Shown: positions 17,057-24,883 of the stretch, piece after piece
Numbering within the stretch: position 1 is the first letter of the stretch
Layout of the letters: the number at the start of each line of letters is the position of its first letter
Virus record (IMG/VR): IMGVR_UViG_3300021079_000001
Location: 1-64,000 of that record
Strand: one strand, 5' to 3'
Origin: a virus
Length of the DNA stretch: 64,000 nt
The notes under the pieces: model-generated
Database searches by the model: none
What the model saw: the letters and a program-made list of their open reading frames with translations, nothing else
Told to the model about the DNA's origin: nothing
Made by a program: the position numbers and the translations under genes

Positions 17057-18208
17057 ATGGATAACAATCTGACCACCTTGTTCATTGTACCTACGAACAA
17101 CACATTACCTACAACAGGTTCTACACAGAATCTGACAACGTATGCCTCTGGAGGTACTACCACAGGACAATTTGGTATATTCCTTCCGGACAATACTCCG
17201 GCCACAGTAGCTAATGTGGGTAATGCTAAGTACATCTACCTGTGTCAGGCACGTAACATATATTCACCTGATGAAGGTACACGTAGGAGTGATGATATAT
17301 ATCCACGTAATGTACTGGAGTGGTATAAGGTTCCTGGCAGTCTGGAAGCTAATGTGCAGATTACTCAGATATCTGGTCTTAATGTAGGATGTAACCAGAA
17401 TGTATCAATAACTCTCCGTCTGGATAGTGTCTACATCAGAGCAGCAAATGCCAATAGTCTGACACGTTCTGTACTGGTAACAACACCATGTTGTAACTGT
17501 GGTAGTAACCCTTGTGATGATATCTCAGGAGCAGCATACCAGGCAGTAATGCAACAGTTGGCTCAGAATATCAATGATGATGTAATACTCTCTCAGTACG
17601 TAACTGCGGGCACTGATGGTACTGGTAGCTCTACAGTGATATTGATCGTTGGTAATACACTACAGGTTTATGGGCAGGGTACATCGGTTGACCTTACCAA
17701 CTTCCCTTACCAGTTTGATCGTATGTTCTTCTGGACATATGTTCGTAGTGGTCCGGAACTGACTACAGACTATGAAGTTGATGATGCCTGTAATGTAGTA
17801 GCAACTACCAACATTATCCAGAGGGCTTCATATCCTATCAATACACCAGCAGAGATCAGGCAGTTGGAATTTGACTTCTTCAGCTATCAGTCTGAATACA
17901 AGCACATATTCAGCAATGTGAACTTCAATGGTGAGTACATGACTTACATTGACAGTGCACTGGCTTATGATCTGTACTATATCAAGTTCCTGCAACCACA
18001 ATGGAATGGTGCTGATATAGGAGTAATGAGGAACGATGAGACTGTATGTATGGCTATACCTGCAGGGGATGCATCAGAAGCTGCTACAGTAGCAATACTA
18101 TCAGCATTCCTTGGTACAGCGGATAATGAAGTGGCTACACCAACAACATCTAGCTCATTCACTACCAGCTCGACTACTACTACAACAACTACAGAGGTTA
18201 CACCATAA
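17057..18208 (+). CDS. Abundant structural protein candidate, Thr-rich tail (383 aa)
   Basis: A beta-rich virion protein of unknown exact role. It has an N-terminal strand-rich domain (NVQITQISGLNVGCNQNVS), a Cys cluster CCNCGSNPCDD near residue 147, and a 26-residue C-terminal linker of Ser/Thr (TTSSTTTTTTTEVTP), which is the kind of tail often seen at the surface of Bacteroidota phage proteins. Codon use is like that of the capsid gene, and a strong terminator follows immediately, both consistent with high expression. A head decoration, head fibre or tail tube protein are all possible. Confidence 0.6.
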   Translation: MDNNLTTLFIVPTNNTLPTTGSTQNLTTYASGGTTTGQFGIFLPDNTPATVANVGNAKYIYLCQARNIYSPDEGTRRSDDIYPRNVLEWYKVPGSLEANVQITQISGLNVGCNQNVSITLRLDSVYIRAANANSLTRSVLVTTPCCNCGSNPCDDISGAAYQAVMQQLAQNINDDVILSQYVTAGTDGTGSSTVILIVGNTLQVYGQGTSVDLTNFPYQFDRMFFWTYVRSGPELTTDYEVDDACNVVATTNIIQRASYPINTPAEIRQLEFDFFSYQSEYKHIFSNVNFNGEYMTYIDSALAYDLYYIKFLQPQWNGADIGVMRNDETVCMAIPAGDASEAATVAILSAFLGTADNEVATPTTSSSFTTSSTTTTTTTEVTP

Positions 18209-18239
18209 TAACCAATGTAACTACAGAATAACCCAAGAG

Positions 18240-18269
18240 GGGAGATGGGATAGCCTCATCTCCCTTTTT
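18240..18269 (+). terminator. Intrinsic terminator
   Basis: GGGAGATG at 18240-18247 pairs perfectly with CATCTCCC at 18257-18264 across a 9-nt loop and is followed directly by TTTTT (18265-18269), the textbook rho-independent layout on the + strand. It closes the group that begins with the capsid gene and separates it from the endolysin gene. Confidence 0.85.
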
Positions 18270-18286
18270 ACATTATAAACTACAAT

Positions 18287-18892
18287 ATGGATACATCGAA
18301 GTTAATTGGAGTAATACCAAATAATGTAATAGCACAGTTAAATGCTGCTATACTACAGTATCCCGAGATTAACTCAAAGTGTAGAGTAGCTCATCTATTG
18401 GGTCAATGCAAGGAAGAGTCAGGAGATTATGCACATACACATGAGAACTTGAACTATACTGGTAAAGCTCTTTGGTTATTGTTCCATAAGCATTTTACAG
18501 ATCAGGATGAGGCTAATACCTATGCCAGACAACCAGAACGAATAGCTAACAGGATATATGCTGATCGTATGGGTAATGGTGATGAAGCTAGTGGGGAGGG
18601 ATGGGACTACAGAGGACGTGGGTATCTACAAATTACAGGTAAGAGTAATTACCAGGCATTAGGAAATGCTATTGGGGTTGATCTGGTATCTAACCCTGAT
18701 CTGGTGGAATCCGATTACCCTATGACATCTGCTGCATGGTTCTTTACAGCTAATAACATATGGGCGATGTGTGACAAGGGTACGAGTGTTGCTACTGTCA
18801 CTATAGTTACACGTCATGTAAATGGAGGAACACTAGGACTCAATGAACGTATTCAGCATACTACTACAATATATAACGCATTAATTAAGTAA
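18287..18892 (+). CDS. GH19-like endolysin / muramidase (201 aa)
   Basis: A glycoside hydrolase family 19 (chitinase/lysozyme-like) fold, expected to cleave peptidoglycan glycan strands in the periplasm. Diagnostic parts are HLLGQCKEESGDY with the likely catalytic Glu at residue 44, ENLNYTGKALW at about 53, the WDYRGRGYLQITGKSNY block near 105-121 that lines the active site, and AAWFF with a final ARG-like segment RHVNGG. Length is typical of a single-domain enzyme. No signal peptide or membrane helix, so release would need a holin, or the protein is a virion-borne lysin used at entry. It sits among tail genes just after a terminator. That position allows either role. Confidence 0.85.
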   Translation: MDTSKLIGVIPNNVIAQLNAAILQYPEINSKCRVAHLLGQCKEESGDYAHTHENLNYTGKALWLLFHKHFTDQDEANTYARQPERIANRIYADRMGNGDEASGEGWDYRGRGYLQITGKSNYQALGNAIGVDLVSNPDLVESDYPMTSAAWFFTANNIWAMCDKGTSVATVTIVTRHVNGGTLGLNERIQHTTTIYNALIK

Positions 18893-18894
18893 CA

Positions 18895-19509
18895 ATGGCT
18901 GTATCAGTTACCTTACCGATCCTCACTTTAGCATTAATTGATCTGAGAACCAGTTCAGTTATTGCTATCAGTGACCTATCTGTATATGGAGTAGTACCCA
19001 GTACATCTGATGTGGCATTGCAGATTACACCACCAGGTGGGGCTACTGTTAATGTACCGTTCATTCCCGGTAATGTTAATGTATATAAGTGCGTTGACCT
19101 CGGTATAACATGCGGAGATACTGAATGTACACCATTACCAGATGGTATATACGCAGTTAGTTATAGTGTAGCTATACTAGCACCTACCCCAGTAATACCC
19201 GGAGTAAGTACTCGTAATGGTATTAACCAAAAGTTCATCAAAATAGATCGCATAAAATGTAAGTACCAACACGCATTCCTGAAGATAGACCTCGAATGTG
19301 TATGCCATGACCATAGCTGGCAGACTTATATGGGACAGTTGAGAATGATCAAGTTGTATATAGATGGCTCAGTAGCAGCTTGTAATGCAACTAACTACGC
19401 ACTCAGTCAGCAGCTATATGCTAAAGCAGACCAGATGCTGGATAAGATAGGAAAGAAGTTACCAGGTCATCAGTGGCCTAATAAACCACTGGGATGTAAT
19501 ATATGTTAA
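18895..19509 (+). CDS. Tail-region structural protein (204 aa)
   Basis: The N-terminal ~110 residues look like an immunoglobulin-like beta sandwich (TLPILTLALIDLRTSSVIAI, then LQITPPGGATVNVPF and DGIYAVSYSVAI), with a Cys pair in DLGITCGDTECTPLPDG. The C-terminal part is helical and has HAFLKIDLECVCHDHSW. The gene starts 2 nt after the endolysin and ends 1 nt before the next small Cys-rich gene. Similar small beta proteins occur in tail modules of Bacteroidota phages. No enzyme motif. Role unassigned. Confidence 0.6.
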   Translation: MAVSVTLPILTLALIDLRTSSVIAISDLSVYGVVPSTSDVALQITPPGGATVNVPFIPGNVNVYKCVDLGITCGDTECTPLPDGIYAVSYSVAILAPTPVIPGVSTRNGINQKFIKIDRIKCKYQHAFLKIDLECVCHDHSWQTYMGQLRMIKLYIDGSVAACNATNYALSQQLYAKADQMLDKIGKKLPGHQWPNKPLGCNIC

Positions 19510-19510
19510 T

Positions 19511-19663
19511 ATGGGGTGCGGAATAACAAAATGCTCAGACTGCCCAGTAACTATACCAAAGTGCCAACTCACTAATGGTAGATGCCCAGGGTGTAACAAG
19601 AAGTATAACGACAGTAAACGACCAGTAGTATATGTACCTCATCAACCCCATAATCACCGATAA
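19511..19663 (+). CDS. Cys-rich microprotein (50 aa)
   Basis: ATG at 19511, one base after the previous stop in the frequent TAATATGG context, opens 50 codons to TAA at 19661-19663. Six Cys occur in 26 residues (C3, C8, C11, C18, C25, C28), including CSDC and CPGC pairs that could form a zinc knuckle or disulfide knot, followed by a basic, His/Pro-rich tail (VPHQPHNHR). It overlaps the next frame by 32 nt. Coupling and composition make it a likely gene. Function unknown. Confidence 0.5.
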   Translation: MGCGITKCSDCPVTIPKCQLTNGRCPGCNKKYNDSKRPVVYVPHQPHNHR

Positions 19664-19904
19664 CCAACTCAATAACACAGGGTATAATGAGTTGATCACG
19701 GACATTGATCGTACTATATTATACCTGTCTGAGTTGCAATTCACTAACCAGATATATGGTATGCAGCAGTACGTGGACATGCATTTGTATGATGCTCTCT
19801 GTGACTACCGGGAGATATTGATGGATAAGTTCATGGGGTGTAACTGTCTGGATGATGAGTATATACTATACATTATTAATAAGATAAAGAAAATAACCTG
19901 CTAA
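19632..19904 (+). CDS. Small helical protein (90 aa)
   Basis: Unrecognised. Helices of moderate charge are visible (YNELITDIDRTILYLSELQFTNQ and YDALCDYREILMDKF), ending in CNCLDDEYILYIINKIKK. The ATG at 19632 lies inside the preceding microprotein frame, and the TAA overlaps the next ATG (TAATG at 19902-19906). The size and helical nature resemble small tail-assembly or baseplate adaptor proteins, but there is no specific sign. A later start is possible, since the first ~10 residues are poorly ordered. Confidence 0.5.
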   Translation: MYLINPIITDNQLNNTGYNELITDIDRTILYLSELQFTNQIYGMQQYVDMHLYDALCDYREILMDKFMGCNCLDDEYILYIINKIKKITC

Positions 19905-21064
19905 TGGGACATGGATGTAATAGTAGTTGTAGTAACTACTTCGAGAAACAGATACCGGATACTGGTGTGAAATACACTGGACCTGCTATACCTGCATTGG
20001 GTATATGTACTGGTGATTATCTGTCTGAAGTAGATGCAGTGATATTGCAGAAACTGGTAGACTACTCTACAGGAGTTGGAATATCTATACCTTCTATTGA
20101 TCTTACACAGGGAGCATGTGCTGTATTATTCGCTGACTGTATAGGCTGTTGTAATAGTTGTACCGATCTACCGTGTCTATTGGCATGTTATAAGACAGCC
20201 ATATGTACACTATACACTGATGTAACTACTATACAGGCCGAGATAGGGCCATTGCTGTCTGGATATGCTACAGGCTGTCTACCAGGTGTTGATAACACAT
20301 CTCTGGTATCTCAGGTTATACAGGTACTCATTAATCAGTATTGTATACTGAATGCGCAGGTACAGGCATTACAGATTACTGTAGATAACTTGTCATCCGG
20401 TCTGGGTAATACTATAGGCAACTTCCTATTAGGCCATATAACAACCTGTTCAGGTACACAGAATGTTATCAAGACGGGAGCAGGGTCTACAGCATCTATA
20501 CAGTTTCAAGGTTTTGTACCAGTAGGAGCTGTCATCCCATATGCAGGTAATCTCAGTAATTTCTCCGGTGGAGTTGGTATACCTGGTACTCCAATGTGTG
20601 GGTGGAATGTAGCTAATGGTCAGAATCTTACTGTGAACATGATGGGTCAGGTTCCTGTAGGTCTCACGAATATGGATGGTACATTACCATCCAATGCAAT
20701 CGGTCTATCAGTGGTTACTGTAGGAGCTATAATACCCGGTAGTGAGGCTACTCATATACTAACCGGGCCAGAATCTGGAACAGCTAGTCATACACATACT
20801 GTTAATGATCCTGGCCATAGTCACGTAATATCAGTTAATCTAGACAGTGCATCTGGTGCTAATAATGCTAACTACATGAAGTTCGATGCAACTAGTTATA
20901 CGAACACACTAGACGGTCAACCAGATTCAGGCAATATACATGCGAAGATACGTACTAACTATACTGGTATATCCATTAACCCATCAGGTGCTGTTAATGC
21001 AGTAAGTGCTCATAACAATATGCAACCCTCTACAGGATTATTATATATTCAACGAATGTTCTAA
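19904..21064 (+). CDS. Tail collar-domain fibre protein (386 aa)
   Basis: A short tail fibre or tip protein. The C-terminal half has the order of a phage tail-collar domain: PVGAVIPYAGNLSNF, then MCGWNVANGQ, then a loop with ASHTHTVNDPGHSHVI (a His-rich metal-binding type repeat), and the terminal HNNMQPSTGLLYIQRM, which is the usual end of such proteins. The N-terminal half is Cys-rich (CIGCCNSCTDLPCLLACYK near residue 83) and helical, and probably attaches it to the tail. It overlaps both neighbours by 1 nt (TAATG). Expected role: trimeric fibre contacting the cell surface. Confidence 0.75.
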   Translation: MGHGCNSSCSNYFEKQIPDTGVKYTGPAIPALGICTGDYLSEVDAVILQKLVDYSTGVGISIPSIDLTQGACAVLFADCIGCCNSCTDLPCLLACYKTAICTLYTDVTTIQAEIGPLLSGYATGCLPGVDNTSLVSQVIQVLINQYCILNAQVQALQITVDNLSSGLGNTIGNFLLGHITTCSGTQNVIKTGAGSTASIQFQGFVPVGAVIPYAGNLSNFSGGVGIPGTPMCGWNVANGQNLTVNMMGQVPVGLTNMDGTLPSNAIGLSVVTVGAIIPGSEATHILTGPESGTASHTHTVNDPGHSHVISVNLDSASGANNANYMKFDATSYTNTLDGQPDSGNIHAKIRTNYTGISINPSGAVNAVSAHNNMQPSTGLLYIQRMF

Positions 21065-21663
21065 TGGCTAACACATGCTGTCCTCCGGGATATACATATA
21101 ATGTAGTTAATAAGATATGCAACCCTGATGCAGGAGGAGATCTTCCACAACTTCCTGCTATACCGTGTGGGTGTTGCCCAGAGGGGTATGCGTATGTTAA
21201 TACAGATGGTACGTTCTTCAGTTACCAGACTGGAACATACATACATGTTCAGAACCCTGATGCAACCCCGTTTATCAATAACTGTGTTCGAATAGTCAAT
21301 ACTAGTTGGGCTATATTGCCAACTGATCCTGTTATTGATCCTATAGGTTGCCCATGTTGTCCTGATGGATATATCTATGACTCGGTTAGAGCAGTTTGTG
21401 TACAGTTGAAAAACCCTAAGAGTATTTTATCTACTATACCATGCCTGGACTGTAACTGTGTAACACCCGAACCAGCACCTTGTCCTACATGTGGGCCAGA
21501 TGGTGTAGCTATATCCTTTACATACGACTTCATGACCAGACAGTGTGATGACTGTTGTACTACTGGTCCGGTACCAATACCCTGTTGTATACAACCATTT
21601 ATACCTCCACAGTTTGGAGATCCTGATATGACATTTAGATTAACGAACCTCAACTACATATAA
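21064..21663 (+). CDS. Cys-rich repeat protein with CCPxGY modules (199 aa)
   Basis: The protein has three clear copies of C-C-P-x-G-Y (CCPPGY at 5-10, CCPEGY at 37-42, CCPDGY at 98-103) and a degenerate fourth (CPTCGPDG near 140), each followed by a strand, another Cys and a Pro-rich return (AIPCG, STIPC). More than 20 Cys are present in 199 residues, so disulfide or metal knots must hold it. The same module appears twice in the 1,662-residue tail protein. No signal peptide. The role is likely a tail-surface scaffold, and it lies between the collar-domain fibre and the FN3-containing protein. Confidence 0.6.
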   Translation: MANTCCPPGYTYNVVNKICNPDAGGDLPQLPAIPCGCCPEGYAYVNTDGTFFSYQTGTYIHVQNPDATPFINNCVRIVNTSWAILPTDPVIDPIGCPCCPDGYIYDSVRAVCVQLKNPKSILSTIPCLDCNCVTPEPAPCPTCGPDGVAISFTYDFMTRQCDDCCTTGPVPIPCCIQPFIPPQFGDPDMTFRLTNLNYI

Positions 21664-21664
21664 C

Positions 21665-23494
21665 ATGCCTACTAATGCCAATACAGTACAATATACCGGA
21701 GTAGCACTTTCATACATAGGGGTTACACCTAACCAGTATCTGGGTACTATATTATCAGAGATTAATACTGCTGTTAATAACCTGAACCCATCCCCCAACT
21801 TTAGTGCATTCAACTACGGTCCATATAATGGGTATACAGTTACTACTACTACAGGTGGAGTACCTAGTACTATACAGGAGTTTGTAGAGGGTATATCGAA
21901 GATAGTAGATATTGACCAATATAACCTGGCTAACTTCATTGCAACTACATACGCTGCTGATCAGACTGTATTATCATCAGCTATAAGTGCATTACAGACA
22001 CCGGCACTTACCTATTCTGTAACAGCAGGAGGTAGTAGTATAGTTATTACCAGTGGTATGACACGTAACCAGGTACTCTCTGCTACCTATACAGGAGTTG
22101 GTAGTATATTGAACTTACTTGCAGCACCAGGTAATACATGGAGTAATTTGAGTATCAGTACACCAGTTACTATACTAGCTGCATTCAATGACCTCATCAC
22201 TTATATTGCTAACCTCACTACTACCGTATCTGGTAAACAATCTACTATAGGGACATTTGATGCTACTCCTATAGGCGGTGGTGCAACTGATAGTATTTCT
22301 ACTACAGTTAATGAACTTATTGCATATACAGCGGCATTACCGTCATATACATCAGGTGCAATAACATGGGGGTGTATAACACCAGGAGGAGATATACAGT
22401 CTGATATACAGGCTATAGTAACGTTTACTTCCTATATAGCCAACACGTATATATCAAGTGCTGGTACCGGAATGAGTGTGGTATCAGGAAGTGCATGTAA
22501 TGGTAATGCGCTATCTATTGATACAACGTGGGTAGGATTATATAAGGTAGCTGTAGATAGTAGTGATACTACTCCTAATAGTCTGTTAGCCAAGTTAACT
22601 GCGGGTACTGGTATATCACTAACTGTAACATCACCAGGAGGTAATGAGACAGTGCTGGTAACTAACTCACTACCTGCAGATGGTAAAACACTAGTGAACT
22701 CATCAGACACTATTAGTAACTACTTACAGGCTAAATTGCCATCATCTCCTGGTAATTGGGGGTTAGCTAATATAGTAGCCCCTACTGTAGATAATAGTCA
22801 ACTCACAATATCTCCCACTATAACTGACCCAACTACATTCGTCACTAACCTCATGAGCTATGTAGCTAGTGATCCCGCATTACTAGCATTATGGTGCTCA
22901 ATTAACAGTCAATGTGCAGGGTGTACATGTACAGCACCTAGTAACCTTACAGTTAGTCTGGGTATGGGCACATTTATACTAGCATGGACAATAGGAGGTA
23001 CACCAGTATCACAGATGACAGAGTACAGACAACGGGGATTTGTAGACTGGATAACTAATGTGAATATATCACCAACTAACCCAGAAGCTAATGACATTAC
23101 TACATCCACAGTGTCTAACTTAGATGATAATACAGTATATCAGTTCCAGATAGAGAGCGTATGTTCAGGTGCTACTAATGGATCTAATGTCTATGAGGCT
23201 ATACGATACAGCTGCCAGTCACTTACTGCAGTAGTTGTAGGCGGTATAATATCAGTTAACCAGTCTATACTGTCTACTATAGATACTATACAGTATCAAC
23301 TACTCAATGTAGCTGATGTAGTTGTAGATTCACAGACTGCTACAGGTCTTGCCCCTAATGCTAACTTCGCATCCCAGGATGCAGGTACTTATCATGTTAA
23401 TTGGAGAATGGGCACATTGATTAATGGGGTAATGTCCTATTCAGATGACCAGTTGGAAGGGTGGTGCACATTAACTGGTATAGTAATATCCTAA
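21665..23494 (+). CDS. Tail fibre-like protein with fibronectin type III domain (609 aa)
   Basis: The first ~410 residues are Thr/Ser/Ala-rich with short repeats of fibre type (TTVSGKQSTIGTFDATPIGG, SSDTTPNSLLAKLTAGTGI, SSDTISNYLQAKL). After a Cys cluster (QCAGCTCTAPSNLTV near 418-431) comes a fibronectin type III-like domain of about 90 residues (FILAWTIGGTPVSQMTEYRQ, then NLDDNTVYQFQIESVC), and a final ~85-residue beta domain. The 609 residues end just before a 69-nt gap with a promoter-like element, so this gene closes the fibre group. Likely a surface-exposed tail fibre with carbohydrate or protein binding. Confidence 0.65.
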   Translation: MPTNANTVQYTGVALSYIGVTPNQYLGTILSEINTAVNNLNPSPNFSAFNYGPYNGYTVTTTTGGVPSTIQEFVEGISKIVDIDQYNLANFIATTYAADQTVLSSAISALQTPALTYSVTAGGSSIVITSGMTRNQVLSATYTGVGSILNLLAAPGNTWSNLSISTPVTILAAFNDLITYIANLTTTVSGKQSTIGTFDATPIGGGATDSISTTVNELIAYTAALPSYTSGAITWGCITPGGDIQSDIQAIVTFTSYIANTYISSAGTGMSVVSGSACNGNALSIDTTWVGLYKVAVDSSDTTPNSLLAKLTAGTGISLTVTSPGGNETVLVTNSLPADGKTLVNSSDTISNYLQAKLPSSPGNWGLANIVAPTVDNSQLTISPTITDPTTFVTNLMSYVASDPALLALWCSINSQCAGCTCTAPSNLTVSLGMGTFILAWTIGGTPVSQMTEYRQRGFVDWITNVNISPTNPEANDITTSTVSNLDDNTVYQFQIESVCSGATNGSNVYEAIRYSCQSLTAVVVGGIISVNQSILSTIDTIQYQLLNVADVVVDSQTATGLAPNANFASQDAGTYHVNWRMGTLINGVMSYSDDQLEGWCTLTGIVIS

Positions 23495-23548
23495 CCAGCA
23501 GCGTTAGACTACCTACTATACATCTAACCAACTTATATGAATACTCAA

Positions 23549-23556
23549 TAACTTTG
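23549..23556 (+). promoter_or_regulatory. Promoter-like TAACTTTG before the ring/tubular genes
   Basis: TAACTTTG, identical to the element at 1692, lies 8 nt before the ATG at 23564 in a 69-nt intergenic gap. Upstream in the gap is ATCTAACCAACTTA, similar to ATCTAACTAAGTT before the element at 37599. No convincing -33 box. Confidence 0.4.
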
Positions 23557-23563
23557 TTACTGC

Positions 23564-24322
23564 ATGATCACACGTTCACTTAGGGAAGCAATCAGTAGGG
23601 TACGGGGGGAGTTCAAACTGACTTCCAGCGATACTGTACAGAATGCATCTGACCGGTTCATAGCTAGTGAATTAGAATCTACGGCTCTGAAATTTGTAAG
23701 ACAGGTAACTGATAAAAGGAAGCTATGGAACTCCGGCAACCTATTCACTGTTATTCCCTGTCTGAAGATGAAACAAGTATCAATAGCGGAGTGTTGTGGG
23801 TACAAGTCAGATTACATTATATCCCGTTCAGTAGTACAACTTCCTAAGATAGCTGAAGGTAATAACTTTGGAATGCTAATACAGGGTGTATATTCCATTG
23901 ATCTCATATCCAGAAAGTTCATAGAGAGTACACCCGATAGGTTTGTTAACTCTTTATCATTAGGGTTGAAGACAAACCAGATACACTTCTGGATACAGAA
24001 TAAATATCTCTATATAGGAAGTGATAGCATAGAGAAGGTGAAGATATCAGCATACTTTGAAGAGGACATACCAGAGTCATTACAATGGTTTCCAGGTTAT
24101 TGTAATAGGCCATTGGCTGTAGGGTGTTGCAGTGCATCAGATGAAATATCTATTAACGATATGAGCCTATGCTGCCCCCCTAACCCATATGACTTAGAGT
24201 TTAGGTGCCCTGGATATATGGCAGATGATGTCATAAAGGAAGTAGCTAACAAATTACTGGGTACATATAAAAGGAGTGCTGATAATGACGGAGCTCCTCT
24301 AGGAAAGGATAACACAAAGTAA
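23564..24322 (+). CDS. Tail ring / stabilisation-type protein (252 aa)
   Basis: This resembles the conserved crAss-like structural protein that precedes the IHF-like gene: an N-terminal helical SRVRGEFKLTSSD and ASELESTALKFVRQVTDKRK, a strand IPCLKMKQVSIAECCGY, LPKIAEGNNFGMLIQGVYSI, TPDRFVNSLSLGLKT, and a Cys-rich C-terminal part (VGCCSASDEISIND, LCCPPNPYDL). By position and pattern it is a ring or stabilisation protein of the head-tail connector (P22 gp4-like in function). The exact ring number is not determinable. It starts 69 nt after the fibre group and behind a TAACTTTG element. Confidence 0.6.
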   Translation: MITRSLREAISRVRGEFKLTSSDTVQNASDRFIASELESTALKFVRQVTDKRKLWNSGNLFTVIPCLKMKQVSIAECCGYKSDYIISRSVVQLPKIAEGNNFGMLIQGVYSIDLISRKFIESTPDRFVNSLSLGLKTNQIHFWIQNKYLYIGSDSIEKVKISAYFEEDIPESLQWFPGYCNRPLAVGCCSASDEISINDMSLCCPPNPYDLEFRCPGYMADDVIKEVANKLLGTYKRSADNDGAPLGKDNTK

Positions 24323-24328
24323 CTACAT

Positions 24329-24883
24329 ATGCCATTCAACTTCGCAGGACAGTACCATGGTGGAAGACCGAAGTATGAAGTAACTACCGGATCTAAAGCA
24401 TCCTATACAAAGTTCATGCAGTCTAATCCAGGGGCACAGTTAACATTCAAACAATACTACCAATGCATTGTTGAACTTAACCGGTACTATCTGAAGTACA
24501 TACTGGAGACAGGGAAGAAAGTAATACTCCCTCATGGTATGGGCAAGATGATGATACAACGAAGTCCTGATAATAGAGGAATAGCGTACAGAAGAGGTTG
24601 TGGAATAAATTGGAAAGAGACCATGGTTCAAGGTACATTAGTACCATGGACCAATCACCATACAGACGGTAGCAGGTTCAAGTACAAGTGGATACGAACA
24701 ACCTCTAAAATAAGATGTAAAGCTATATGGCGATTGACAATGAGCAAAGAGAATAAGAGACTATTGAATAAGTATATTATGGATGAGGACAATGATTACA
24801 AGGATAGGTATGCCATTCTCCCCAAACCAAACAAATCACGAGTATATGACAAACGGAAGTCCAACAAAGTATATAAGCCCTGA
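24329..24883 (+). CDS. IHF/HU-like DNA-binding protein of crAss-like phages (184 aa)
   Basis: The central part (about residues 43-80) follows the HU/IHF core pattern: two helices ending in LKYILETGKKVILPHGMGKMMIQR, where G-x-x-V-x-L-P-x-x-G-x-x-x-I is the strand pair leading into the DNA-embracing arm. The flanks are basic (KYEVTTGSKASYTKFMQS at the start, KPNKSRVYDKRKSNKVYKP at the end). Genes annotated as IHF subunits are a known part of the structural block of crAss-like phages. Here the gene lies between the ring-type and the tubular-type genes, and overlaps the latter. Role could be DNA bending during packaging or a structural connector role derived from that fold. Confidence 0.6.
   Translation: MPFNFAGQYHGGRPKYEVTTGSKASYTKFMQSNPGAQLTFKQYYQCIVELNRYYLKYILETGKKVILPHGMGKMMIQRSPDNRGIAYRRGCGINWKETMVQGTLVPWTNHHTDGSRFKYKWIRTTSKIRCKAIWRLTMSKENKRLLNKYIMDEDNDYKDRYAILPKPNKSRVYDKRKSNKVYKP

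Noticed and set aside
24783-24845. Longer start for the connector gene
   Set aside because: It would overlap the upstream gene by 101 nt and adds residues with no family pattern. ATG 24846 is preferred.
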